From Sphaerospermopsis kisseleviana NIES-73 (lineage in GTDB: Bacteria; Cyanobacteriota; Cyanobacteriia; Cyanobacteriales; Nostocaceae): a DNA stretch of 64,000 bases. The first letter of the stretch is position 1. Every line of letters starts with the position of its first letter. This document shows positions 18,356-26,439 of the stretch, one piece after another. Location: the NCBI RefSeq assembly GCF_002368075.1, contig NZ_AP018314.1, positions 4,950,889 through 5,014,888 on the forward strand, given 5' to 3'. The position numbers were made by a program, and so were the translations under genes. Below the pieces are notes generated by a model. That model had not been told where the DNA came from. It was given only the letters and a program-made list of their open reading frames with translations, and ran no database searches.

Positions 18356-19351
18356 ATGTATAAACCTCAAGCAAAATTAAGTATTGGATTACCTGTATAC
18401 AACGGCGAAAAATTTATAAAACAGTCTCTAGATTCTCTGCTAAATCAGACATTTAGTGATTTTGAGTTAATTATTTCAGATAACGCTTCCACAGATAATA
18501 CTGAAGAAATTTGTAGAAATTACGCTGCACAAGATCATCGCATTCGTTACTATCGTAATCCTACTAATATCGGTTGCGCTTGTAATTTTAACCGCGTTTT
18601 TGAATTATCGAATAGTGAATACTTTAAATGGGCAGCTTACGACGATTTACACGCTCCTGATTTTCTCAGTAAATGTATACAGGTACTTGAGGAAAATCCA
18701 CATTATATCTTATGCCATTTCCACACATATCTGATTGATGAACAGGGTAATTTTTTCCAAAACTATGAAATTAAACTCAATACTAACTCAGAAAAAACAC
18801 AGATCAGATTTGAAGAATTCCTCACTAAACATCTCTGTTATCAAATGTATGGAGTCATTCGCAAAAGTTCCTTACAAAAAATCACTCCTATGGGTGGTTA
18901 TGGCAATGCAGATGGAATTTTATTATTAAGACTTGGTACAGTTGGCCAGTTTTATGAAATTCCCGAATACTTATTTTTTGCCAGGATTCATCCCCAACAA
19001 TCTTTGAGTATGTTTTTTCCAAGTTACCTGTCTTTTACTCAGAAAGATCCTCAATATTCATTAGATATGTTACCAGATTTCTATGAGTATTCAATTTGGT
19101 TTGATTCAGGTAACAAAGGCAAACTTTTATTTCCCCATTGGCGCATTCTCAAAGAATATTTACTTTCAGTCAGTCAAAGTTCACTGAATTTATATGAGCA
19201 AATATTGTGTTATTTGATTATTGTTAAAAAGCTATCTGGAACAGAATCTTTATTACTTAAAGATTTGTGGATGGCTGCTAAAATTTTGCGTTCCCCAAGA
19301 ACCAAAACCAAGAGTAATTTAAGTTTGGCTAATGAATATTTAAGCAATTAA
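18356..19351 (+). CDS. Family 2 glycosyltransferase in the hgd operon
   Basis: 331 residues. A GT2 (GT-A fold) catalytic domain opens at LSIGLPVYNGEKFIKQSLDS, with nucleotide-sugar residues in SDNASTDNT and a DxD-like AAYDDLH near residue 103. The C-terminal third has no recognised domain. It sits between hgdA and the DUF2141 gene, the position of a GT2 gene in the Anabaena hgl island. A role in modifying the glycolipid headgroup is inferred from context only. The start ATG follows a 186-base gap that contains no other gene, so a separate promoter is possible. Confidence 0.75.
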   Translation: MYKPQAKLSIGLPVYNGEKFIKQSLDSLLNQTFSDFELIISDNASTDNTEEICRNYAAQDHRIRYYRNPTNIGCACNFNRVFELSNSEYFKWAAYDDLHAPDFLSKCIQVLEENPHYILCHFHTYLIDEQGNFFQNYEIKLNTNSEKTQIRFEEFLTKHLCYQMYGVIRKSSLQKITPMGGYGNADGILLLRLGTVGQFYEIPEYLFFARIHPQQSLSMFFPSYLSFTQKDPQYSLDMLPDFYEYSIWFDSGNKGKLLFPHWRILKEYLLSVSQSSLNLYEQILCYLIIVKKLSGTESLLLKDLWMAAKILRSPRTKTKSNLSLANEYLSN

Positions 19352-19375
19352 TCTACAGGCTATATCTCACAGCTT

Positions 19376-19843
19376 ATGTTAAAAATATCTCGCCTTTCTT
19401 ATCTATTGCTGACGACTGTTTTAAGTTTCAGTTGTGCTAACACTGCCCATGCACAAACTACCACGGCATTAACTGTAGTCGTGAATGGAATAAGTAACAA
19501 AACAGGTGAAATTTGTTTCCGAATTTATAACTCTGAAAAAGGCTTTCCTATGAGTAGTTCTAGTGAAGTTCAAAGTGGCTGCACTAAAATTACTGGTAGT
19601 TCTGTGAAAAAAGTATTTTCTGGTTTAAAACCAGGAACTTATGCAGTAGCAGTAGTTGATGATCAAAATGGCGATCGCAAACTCAATAAAGACTTTTTTG
19701 GTATTCCCACAGAAGGTTTTGGTATTTCCAGAAATCCCATTGTCTCTATCCAAACTGGTACACCAAAATTTAAACAAGCCAGTTTTAAAATGACTAAAAA
19801 TACCACCATTAACATCAACATGAAATATTCCCTTGATCCATAA
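19376..19843 (+). CDS. Secreted DUF2141 protein in the hgd operon
   Basis: 155 residues. A signal peptide is evident (SYLLLTTVLSFSCANTAHA, cleavage likely after residue 26). The mature part shows the DUF2141 pattern: ICFRIYNSEKGFP, a GLKPGTYAVAVVDDQNGD stretch and KDFFGIPTEGFGISRNP. It begins 24 bases after the glycosyltransferase stop, so translation is probably coupled within the operon. DUF2141 function is not established. An exported beta-sandwich protein among glycolipid glycosylation and export genes suggests a periplasmic partner in assembling the heterocyst envelope. That role is inference. Confidence 0.78.
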   Translation: MLKISRLSYLLLTTVLSFSCANTAHAQTTTALTVVVNGISNKTGEICFRIYNSEKGFPMSSSSEVQSGCTKITGSSVKKVFSGLKPGTYAVAVVDDQNGDRKLNKDFFGIPTEGFGISRNPIVSIQTGTPKFKQASFKMTKNTTININMKYSLDP

Positions 19844-19852
19844 GTAATTGGT

Positions 19853-20016
19853 GATTTGTGACTGGTGACTGGTGACTGGTGACTGGTGACTGGTGATTGG
19901 GTTATTTACCTCCCCATTACCAATTACCTATTACCAATTACCTATTACCAATTACCTATTACCTATTACCAATTACCTATTACCTATTACCTATTCCCTA
20001 TTCCCTATTCCCTATT
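19853..20016. repeat. STRR cluster between the DUF2141 gene and the membrane glycosyltransferase
   Basis: Five or six ACTGGTG heptamers (19860-19896) are followed by many TACCTAT/TACCAAT heptamers (19913-19990) and CCCTATT units. This is the short tandemly repeated repetitive DNA typical of Nostocales genomes. No gene is seen in it. Confidence 0.85.
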
Positions 20017-20034
20017 CCCCATGACTAATGACTA

Positions 20035-21294
20035 ATGAAAGATTTGACCGCATTTCTGTCTAATTCTTTGATAGGTTGGCTGGTAATTCAGGTATGTTTA
20101 ATGCTAATATTTTTATGGTATTTGCGAACCTATAAACAACCATTCTTATCAGATAACCAACTACCAAAAACGGCAGTAATTCTTTGTTTACGAGGTGCTG
20201 ATCCATTTTTACCTAATTGTGTGCGATCGCTCTTAAATCAAAACTACCCAGAGTACGATTTAAAGCTGATCATTGATAGTCCAGAAGATCCAGCTTTTAA
20301 AATTGCCAAAGAAGTCATCGCTGAAACTAAAGCCACTAATTTCCAAATTAGCACCCTCAGAACAGTACGTCATAATTGTAGTCTCAAATGCAGTTCTTTA
20401 GTACAAGCAGTTTCCGATTTAGATGACTCTTACCAAGTAATTGCCTTAGTAGATGCTGATACCATCGTCCACAAAAATTGGTTAAGAGAATTAGTTAGTC
20501 CCCTCACCGATGAAAAAGTGGGAATAACAACAGGAAACCGTTGGTATGTACCCACAGGAAAATATTGGGGTTCTTTAATACGCTACGCTGGTAACGTTTC
20601 TACTGTCGTGCAAATGTTCCTCTTTCAAGTTCCTTGGGGTGGGAGTTTAGCAATTAAAAAACACCTCCTCCAACAAACAGAAATACTGGAAAAATGGGGA
20701 GCAGCATTTGGTGACGATATGCTCCTACACAAAGTCATCAAAAAACACGGATGGAAAATTAAATTTGTCCCTTCTTTGTTAATGGTAAACCGAGAAGAAA
20801 GCAATTTATCTACTTTATTTCCATCTCTCCAACGCTTAATACTTTGTTCTCGACTTTATCACCCCAATTGGTTAGCATTAGTCAGTGATGCAGTTTCCAG
20901 TATTCTCTTTCCTACCCTCACCATTTTCTTAGCTTTAGGATTGTTTTTAGCCACAGAATGGAATACAGCATTTTCCTTATTTAAATCCTATAGCATCTAC
21001 ACAATTGGATTACTCTTGTTAATGCTAGTCATGGAACTAGGAGTACAAGAAATAATTCGCTCTCAAGGACAACCAATTCCAGAAATTTCACTCACCAACA
21101 TCCTCAAAATGTTCATTGCTATTCCTTTAACACAATGGGTTTATGGTTTAGCAATGTTATCTTCTCTGGGGATGTCAACAGTGACATGGCGAGGACTTAC
21201 CTATAAAATTCAAAGTCCCTGGCATATTCGCTTAGTTGAATATCATCCTTATCAATGGTTAGATCAACCAATTGATCCGAAAATTTCTCTCTAG
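20035..21294 (+). CDS. Membrane-bound family 2 glycosyltransferase (ceramide glucosyltransferase/HpnI-like)
   Basis: 419 residues. One N-terminal membrane segment (about 12-30) is followed by a GT2 domain with LCLRGADPFLPNCV, the DxD motif LVDADT (about 140) and a GDD motif (AFGDDMLLHKVIKKHGW). Three or four C-terminal membrane segments follow (about 290-410). This is the layout of processive or lipid-acceptor glycosyltransferases such as ceramide glucosyltransferase. It directly precedes hglT and lies on the same strand. It probably transfers a sugar to a lipid acceptor at the membrane. Whether it makes the minor heterocyst glycolipid is not shown by the sequence. Confidence 0.78.
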   Translation: MKDLTAFLSNSLIGWLVIQVCLMLIFLWYLRTYKQPFLSDNQLPKTAVILCLRGADPFLPNCVRSLLNQNYPEYDLKLIIDSPEDPAFKIAKEVIAETKATNFQISTLRTVRHNCSLKCSSLVQAVSDLDDSYQVIALVDADTIVHKNWLRELVSPLTDEKVGITTGNRWYVPTGKYWGSLIRYAGNVSTVVQMFLFQVPWGGSLAIKKHLLQQTEILEKWGAAFGDDMLLHKVIKKHGWKIKFVPSLLMVNREESNLSTLFPSLQRLILCSRLYHPNWLALVSDAVSSILFPTLTIFLALGLFLATEWNTAFSLFKSYSIYTIGLLLLMLVMELGVQEIIRSQGQPIPEISLTNILKMFIAIPLTQWVYGLAMLSSLGMSTVTWRGLTYKIQSPWHIRLVEYHPYQWLDQPIDPKISL

Positions 21295-21444
21295 TCATAC
21301 TCTTGATAGAAATTCAGAAGCTTGTCTGTAATTTGATTGGGAATTATAATTGGGAATTTTATTAATTATCAGCGCAAAAACCAAAAGTTTCATGATAGTT
21401 CCTGCGTAAATCCTGAAACCAGCACTAAAATCATTGAAACAAAA

Positions 21445-22707
21445 ATGACAAAACAAACCCTCCGCATTGCCTTATTTACTGGCTTATATTCTCCTTTCTT
21501 AACAGGAGTATCCGTTGCTGTACATCAGCGCGTCCATTGGTTACTTGAACAAGGACACGAAGTTTTTCTTATTCACCCACAAATCAATAATAAGTTCAGT
21601 AAACAAGTTGGGAAACGTCCAATGGCAGGACTAGAAGAACTACAATCTTTTGCCAACTTTTCCTCCTATGCTTTTCCCACAGAACCGCTAATATTCTATA
21701 AATCTCTGCCCCAACCTCTAAACTATCGTCATTGGAGCGATACTCAATTACTAGAAAAGTTTCAACCTGATATCATTGTAGTTGAAGAAGCAGCCCAAAT
21801 GAGAGGGCTATATTCAGTTTTTCTGCAAGGTTATGGCAGACCTGTAGGAGTTGATTATGCGAAACGTACTAAAACACCCATCATCTCCGTTTTTCATACC
21901 GATATCGTTGCCTATATCCGATATTATTTAGGTGATTTCCTATTCGGATTGATGCGTCCCATAATTCCATTATTAGTTAAGCAATTTAGTAATGCTTACA
22001 CCCTCAATATATTTTCTTCTAGGGAACAACTTTCCAAGTACCAAAAACTAGAATGTCTACGCGGTGAATACGTCCCCTATCAAGGAATTAACTGTGAAAA
22101 ATTCCATCCCCGCAACATCTGTTATGATCCAATTCCTAACGATAAAAGACCTACAATTTTATTTGTAGGACGCATCACTGCCGAGAAAAATGTCACACAA
22201 CTTTTAGATGCTTATCCCTTGATAGCTGCTCAAATTCCTGATGTCCATTTAGTCATCGTTGGTAGCGGTCCATTAGATCAAGAAATTCGTCGTCGCGCTC
22301 AAAAATTCCTCCACGGTGTAACGCTTTGGGGTGAGTCCCACGGTACTGAACTTTTAGGATGGTTTGCTAGAGCAGATGTTTTTATTAACCCTTCAGTAAC
22401 GGAAAACTTCTGCACTACAAATAACGAAGCTTTAGCATCAGGAACTCCTGTAGTCGCCGCTATGGCTCCCTCAACCACTGAACAAGTAACAGTTGGTTAT
22501 AATGGTTTTCTAGCTCAACCCAACAACGCCCAAGATTTCGCCGAGAAGATAATTGCAATACTGCAAAATCCTGAACTCAAAGCCCAATTATCTGCACAAG
22601 CTCGTCCTTCTATCTTAGAGTTTGATTGGTCAGTATGTAGCCAAAAATTTGAAGATAAGCTATACCAGTTAGTTGGTATACCCCAAATAGTTAAGTCTTC
22701 CTCATAA
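21445..22707 (+). CDS. hglT: HglT, heterocyst glycolipid glucosyltransferase (GT4 family)
   Basis: The chosen start is the ATG at 21445 (MTKQTLRIALFTGLYSP); an upstream in-frame TTG (21337) adds 36 residues unlike any family member. About 420 residues with a GT-B fold: an N-terminal acceptor domain and a C-terminal donor domain containing LFVGRITAEKNV, LVIVGSGPL and the EX7E-type motif NPSVTENFCTTNNEALASGTP. HglT in Anabaena PCC 7120 adds glucose to the long-chain fatty alcohol to give the principal heterocyst glycolipid. It closes the hgd gene series. A long imperfect hairpin ending in a T run follows at 22714-22800. Confidence 0.88.
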   Translation: MTKQTLRIALFTGLYSPFLTGVSVAVHQRVHWLLEQGHEVFLIHPQINNKFSKQVGKRPMAGLEELQSFANFSSYAFPTEPLIFYKSLPQPLNYRHWSDTQLLEKFQPDIIVVEEAAQMRGLYSVFLQGYGRPVGVDYAKRTKTPIISVFHTDIVAYIRYYLGDFLFGLMRPIIPLLVKQFSNAYTLNIFSSREQLSKYQKLECLRGEYVPYQGINCEKFHPRNICYDPIPNDKRPTILFVGRITAEKNVTQLLDAYPLIAAQIPDVHLVIVGSGPLDQEIRRRAQKFLHGVTLWGESHGTELLGWFARADVFINPSVTENFCTTNNEALASGTPVVAAMAPSTTEQVTVGYNGFLAQPNNAQDFAEKIIAILQNPELKAQLSAQARPSILEFDWSVCSQKFEDKLYQLVGIPQIVKSSS

Positions 22708-22713
22708 TTATTA

Positions 22714-22800
22714 GCACCCACAGGTTAAAAAAAGCCAATTTGGCTACATATCTTTGATTATGTTTGGTAGAGTATTCCAGTAATTGACCTGTGGGCTTTT
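22714..22800 (+). terminator. Possible hglT terminator, long-loop hairpin
   Basis: GCACCCACAGGTTAA (22714-22728) pairs imperfectly with TTGACCTGTGGGC (22784-22796), followed by TTTT. A small inner hairpin (AGCCAATTTGGCT) sits in the loop. The structure lies a few bases past the hglT stop codon. Confidence 0.5.
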
Positions 22801-22917
22801 AGGTTACAAGTTGCAGACACGAGCAAACTTTGCCACGGTTTTATCAGCAGAGACATGACCTACTCTCACTGATGATCATCCTGGTATTGCCCTCAACTGT
22901 GCCTAAAAATCTTTAGA

Positions 22918-22946
22918 CCTCATAAGTCATGACTTATGGGGTTTTT
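22918..22946 (+). terminator. Intrinsic terminator-like palindrome
   Basis: CCTCATAAGTCATGACTTATGGGG is a near-perfect self-complementary stem followed by TTTTTATT. No gene is recognised immediately upstream between 22800 and 22918, so it may end a small RNA or be a second terminator for hglT. Confidence 0.55.
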
Positions 22947-23285
22947 ATTATCTTACTACTCAGCAGTCAGCTTTTTAACTTAACCAATATTTTCAACATC
23001 TTTACTCCTCAATCTTCACTCCTGAATGACCACACAATTACAGACAAAATTACAGGAATTTTGTCTCAAGTTTTTGATATTTAAATGCACTCTTATGTCA
23101 AGATTAAATTCTTAGCAACTACATAAACTAGAAAATGTGTTATTTCTCAGACATAATTACTGCTATTATGTCTCAAGATTTACAGTTAGAGTATTGATTT
23201 TTCATATTTTTGCAGCAAAAATACAAAGTAAGTCTAACATCTTGTAGGCTCTCTTGGTGACAACTTAACCTTATCCAATGTCCAT

Positions 23286-23307
23286 AGTCCGCACCTGCGG
23301 ACTTTTT
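23286..23307 (+). terminator. Strong intrinsic terminator, possibly of a small RNA
   Basis: AGTCCGCA, a two-base loop, then TGCGGACT and a run of seven T. No upstream gene on this strand within 350 bases. The stem is textbook Rho-independent. It could end an uncharacterised small RNA starting in 23150-23230. Confidence 0.65.
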
Positions 23308-23369
23308 TTAGAATTGTTGCAATACTCCAATTGCAGCAAAGTTGTGTTGTAATAAAAATTACACTTGAA

Positions 23370-23472
23370 TAAACTGTTACACAGCTAGGTTGTATAATCA
23401 TAATATTATGAACTCTTGTGCAACAGGCAAGATGCCTGTTCCACTTATACAAATTAAATGCACAACAGCTTA
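23370..23472 (-). mobile_element. MITE family A, copy 1 (reverse orientation)
   Basis: A 103-base element with imperfect terminal inverted repeats of about 28 bases (consensus TAAGCTGTTGTGCATTTAAT at one end, TAAGCTGTTACACAGCTAAA at the other) and a central hairpin AACAGGCAAGATGCCTGTT. Four more copies occur at 24924, 26079, 30415 and 41722. The TA ends suggest TA-target insertion as in IS630/Tc1-type elements. This copy supplies the start region of the gene that follows. Confidence 0.85.
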
Positions 23473-23737
23473 TAATTGTTTAAAAGCAAATAATTATGAT
23501 CCAAAAACATTAAGTCATAATCGTCAAAGTCCTTATGTTTTAACTGAGGAAACAGGCATAAATTTAGCTTTGTTATTTCAGACGATTCAACCACTTTCTA
23601 AACCAGAAAGAATTGCTAATATTGCCCAAGGAATAAAAGCTATGAGTTATGAGGAATACCATTATTGGTTTGCTAAGATTAGTAACGGGAAGCATAGTCA
23701 GGCGTTAAAAGCGATTAAGGTATTATTGGGAGATTAA
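23408..23737 (+). CDS. Unknown protein with MITE-derived N-terminus
   Basis: About 109 residues from the ATG at 23408 (a TTG at 23390 is the alternative). The first about 22 residues (NSCATGKMPVPLIQIK and onward) are translation of MITE copy 1. The conserved-looking body starts near LKANNYDPKTLSHNRQ and continues to IKAMSYEEYHYWFAKISNG and IKVLLGD. No domain is recognised with confidence. The next gene begins 22 bases after the stop and is probably cotranscribed. Either the original start was displaced by the insertion, or the MITE now supplies a start codon. With no proper ribosome binding site in the MITE, expression is uncertain. Confidence 0.55.
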   Translation: MNSCATGKMPVPLIQIKCTTAYNCLKANNYDPKTLSHNRQSPYVLTEETGINLALLFQTIQPLSKPERIANIAQGIKAMSYEEYHYWFAKISNGKHSQALKAIKVLLGD

Positions 23738-23759
23738 TAAACTTATATTGGGGTATCTT

Positions 23760-24767
23760 ATGTTTCCTATTCCAGATTTTTCGTATTTTGCAGTACCGGG
23801 TTTTATTCCTCAAATGAGGAGTTATCCTAATATGTCTTCATCACTAATTTTGCATAATAAAAATAATGATCAATGGGATTTAGTATTAAGACAGGAAGAT
23901 GCTTATTTAATAACTTGGCTGCATGAAAAAAGTGGAAAAATACATAATATTTATTTTCCCTATGCTCCCAACCATAATTTTTTAATTCTTAATAGTAAAC
24001 ATATTATGGATATAGTTGAGCCAGCCAAAAATAGAATACATAACTTTCTTGTGGAATTAGGAGTTGATGATGTTGAAGAATATATGATAGATAGTGACGA
24101 ATGGTTATCTGTACTCTTTAGTCTTGGACATCATCACCATCGAGCGGCAGAAATTGCAGCGTCTTGTTTTCAAATTCCTTCAGACCGATTTCCGGTTATA
24201 TTAGTTTGGTCTAATTTAGATAGTCAAACTTTAATTAAAATAATGCCAAATTCGTCTGATGAAAATATCACTGAATATGTTAAATCACTTTATTGGTCAA
24301 TCACTATGGCTACTCAAGATTTAGTTAAAAATGGGAAAAATATACCCATAGATAAATTATTAGAAAGGATTAAAAGTAAATTAAACGAATCACACCACAT
24401 AAAAAATTATCCTAGAAAAATCAAGTCAATACAAACATTTAGAGCAACTAAAAGTATAGCCCGTATTTTAGAGGAGATAGGTGAGGCATATAAAGATGAA
24501 TTTAATGATGCTATATTGAATTTTGAAGATACTGTTAAAAATATCATTGATACCAAATCAATTATTGAATTTTCAGATGAATCAAAAAATAAAATTATCA
24601 GAAAAATGGTTGATATTGGATTTTACAAGGTTAGAGAAGGTGGTAATCATGAGGTTTGGCAGCATCCTAAATTAAACAAACCTACTCCAGTTCCTCGACA
24701 TAGAAACTTATCTAATTTTGTTATTCGTAGTATTGAAAAAGATATTCAATTGGCGACGAGTGCTTAA
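23760..24767 (+). CDS. Unknown protein with HicA-like C-terminal domain
   Basis: 335 residues from the ATG at 23760. Residues 1 to about 260 are of unknown function and include a His cluster (LGHHHHRAAE) and a helical stretch. The last about 65 residues read NKIIRKMVDIGFYKVREGGNHEVWQHP followed by TPVPRHRNLSNFVIRSIEKDI. This matches the HicA (YcfA) mRNA-interferase pattern, in which a Gly-x-His precedes an aromatic and a basic PRH segment. HicA toxins are normally about 60-85 residues and alone; here the domain is the tail of a larger protein. The partner gene is the unknown one 22 bases upstream. No HicB-like antitoxin is visible. The cassette is flanked by MITE copies in opposite orientation. 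Confidence 0.6.
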   Translation: MFPIPDFSYFAVPGFIPQMRSYPNMSSSLILHNKNNDQWDLVLRQEDAYLITWLHEKSGKIHNIYFPYAPNHNFLILNSKHIMDIVEPAKNRIHNFLVELGVDDVEEYMIDSDEWLSVLFSLGHHHHRAAEIAASCFQIPSDRFPVILVWSNLDSQTLIKIMPNSSDENITEYVKSLYWSITMATQDLVKNGKNIPIDKLLERIKSKLNESHHIKNYPRKIKSIQTFRATKSIARILEEIGEAYKDEFNDAILNFEDTVKNIIDTKSIIEFSDESKNKIIRKMVDIGFYKVREGGNHEVWQHPKLNKPTPVPRHRNLSNFVIRSIEKDIQLATSA

Positions 24768-24892
24768 AAACGCATTAGTTCTGGATAACTGATTTTGTCT
24801 TGTTGAAATAACATAATGACAATTTGCTGTAAAAATTCGTCCTCTGATAAACCACGTGCTTTCACAATTTCTTCAGAAATTACTAAACTCAT
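24764..24892 (-). pseudogene. Truncated UPF0175-family protein
   Basis: 42 residues starting MSLVISEEIVKARGLSEDEF after a good AGGAGG-like site. It matches the first half of UPF0175 proteins (usually about 80-90 residues, antitoxin-like, often next to PIN-type toxins) but stops after PELMRF. The C-terminal helix-turn-helix half is absent. Its end overlaps the end of the convergent HicA-like gene by four bases, so the truncation seems to coincide with the boundary of that cassette. Confidence 0.6.
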
Positions 24893-24923
24893 TTTTCCTC
24901 CAGCAATTATTATTAATAACTTT

Positions 24924-25026
24924 TAAGCTGTTGTGCATTTAATTTGTATAAGTGGAACAGGCATCTTGCCTGTTAAACAAGAGTTTAGAATATTAGGATT
25001 ATACAATTTAGCTGTGTAACAGCTTA
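24924..25026 (+). mobile_element. MITE family A, copy 2
   Basis: 103 bases, starts TAAGCTGTTGTGCATTTAAT and ends TGTGTAACAGCTTA, with the central AACAGGCATCTTGCCTGTT hairpin. It is nearly identical to the copy at 41722 and inverted relative to the copy at 23370. The two copies bracket the 1.45-kb two-gene cassette. Confidence 0.88.
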
Positions 25027-25382
25027 CTATTCGTTGCCGTTGTTTTTATTTTAGGCAATATTGATAAATTTGGTAAATTCGCAAATGCTGTCTATAGGAT
25101 ACTCTTAACGTAGTCTCTTGTAAAGAAGCGATCGCACTTTGAGTAAAACTTACTAAAATAGAACAAACTGATGTTGTAATGAGGTCAGCTATTTTGCTTT
25201 TTATTTGGATAATGAATGCAAGCAAGATGCTTGCGCTACTGTATTTTTGAGTAGGGTAATTTATGAATTACCCTTTTGTGATGTTTTACGTAAGTAGTCA
25301 GCCATACTAAACCTACGAGAATAGCGATGACTTATTTTTTCCTTCTTTTTTTGGTTTGTTGATAAAACTAATACTCTGATTG
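25027..25382. other. Gene-free stretch with palindrome
   Basis: No coding frame is supported. It contains a HIP1 octamer near 25130 and a perfect stem GGGTAATT/AATTACCC (25254-25273) followed by TTTT, related to the larger inverted repeat at 30674-30720. Fragments resembling MITE interior sequence (GCAAGATGCTTGCGCTACTG) occur near 25220. Confidence 0.5.
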
Positions 25383-26000
25383 CTAAGTACCAGCTTGAAA
25401 AATCTGGTTAGCAGTTAAGGACACATCTGGAAAGGTTGCTGAAATTATCCGGTCATGACCTCTAAACTGACTAACTTGATATTCCCCCTCAACTAACGAG
25501 TAAATCGAGATAGCTGGTTGTTTAGGATTGCCAAGAAAACGCCTACCTCCGAATGCAGCGTAGTCTACTATCCAGTATTCTGGAATACCTACGGCTTCGT
25601 ATTGTCCCAGTTTGGTGAAATAGTCATCACGCCAATTAGTGCTAACCACCTCAATCACCAAGGGGATTGACGCGCCCTGAGTAACTGTAGATTGTTTTTT
25701 CCACAGTGGTTCATTCACAAGATTGGGGCGACTGACCACCAATATATCTGGTGAATAACCGGATTCATTTTCAGGTGGTTTGACAAGAGCAGTTTTGGGA
25801 ATGAAGTAGGGAAGATGTAATCGCTTGATATCGGCAGATATTTCTAGTGCCAAAAAACCGACAACATCTTCATGATCTCCTGTAGGCTGTGACATCTCAA
25901 TAATTACCCCATCATGCAGTTCATACTGTCCCCCTTCTGGTTTCCATTGGGCAAATTCCTCAAAGGTTACTAGCTTGGTTTTAGGTAAGGCTTGAACCAT
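25383..26000 (-). CDS. Uma2-family (DUF820) putative nuclease-fold protein
   Basis: 205 residues from the ATG at 26000 (an upstream in-frame start adds 19 unrelated residues). It shows the Uma2 pattern: TFEEFAQWKPEGGQYELHDGVIIEMS, then YSPDILVVSRPN, IPLVIEVVSTNWRDDYFTKLGQYEAVGIPEYWIVDY. The Asp in SPDILVV and the E-V in VIEVVS are the PD-(D/E)XK-like residues of this restriction-endonuclease-like fold. The family is greatly expanded in Nostocales and its role is unknown, with transposon-linked spread often suggested. It stands alone here. Confidence 0.85.
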   Translation of the reverse strand: MVQALPKTKLVTFEEFAQWKPEGGQYELHDGVIIEMSQPTGDHEDVVGFLALEISADIKRLHLPYFIPKTALVKPPENESGYSPDILVVSRPNLVNEPLWKKQSTVTQGASIPLVIEVVSTNWRDDYFTKLGQYEAVGIPEYWIVDYAAFGGRRFLGNPKQPAISIYSLVEGEYQVSQFRGHDRIISATFPDVSLTANQIFQAGT

Positions 26001-26078
26001 AATTTTACCTACCTTTCTGTTTTCGGCGTTATTGGTTGGCGATGACAAAACGCCCACTATTTTACAATCCCTTGGAGG

Positions 26079-26180
26079 TAAGCTGTTGTGCCTTTAACTT
26101 GAATAATCAATACAAGGAAGATGCTTGTGCTACTGTAACTTCAGGTTTTTGATTATACAGTTTAGCTGCACATCAACTTA
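26079..26180 (+). mobile_element. MITE family A, copy 3 (diverged)
   Basis: 102 bases. The left end TAAGCTGTTGTGCCTTTAAC is intact. The right end reads TTTAGCTGCACATCAACTTA and the central hairpin is altered (GGAAGATGCTTG). It is the most decayed of the five copies and lies just upstream of the Uma2 gene. Confidence 0.7.
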
Positions 26181-26439
26181 TTAATTCGTCTGGAATTTTT
26201 ATCAATATTTGAGTCATTGATAAACCTTAGAGATTAATGTTGTTTTACTAACATTTTTTACTAACATTATAGCCTGTTTTTGAATTATAACAACTAGACG
26301 CAAACGCGATCGCTTGAATCAGTTACCGAAAGGCTGAAGTCCAGAAAACAAGTTTCGTGAAGAAACCAGTTTTCTAGATATTGTCACAGAAGGAAATTTT
26401 GGCACGCTTACTTTCGTTCTGTTTTGCGTAAGTCCTCAC

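Larger units (their letters stand above)
22801..23369. other. Gene-free stretch with two terminator-like hairpins
   Basis: No coding frame is supported. It contains the palindrome at 22918 and a second strong hairpin at 23286 (separate entries). The AT-rich segment 23050-23250 between them could hold a promoter for a small transcript ending at the second hairpin. Confidence 0.5.

Noticed and set aside
25254..25277. GGGTAATT palindrome with TTTT considered as the Uma2 gene terminator
   Set aside because: The T run is on the plus strand while the Uma2 gene is read leftward, so the orientation is wrong.
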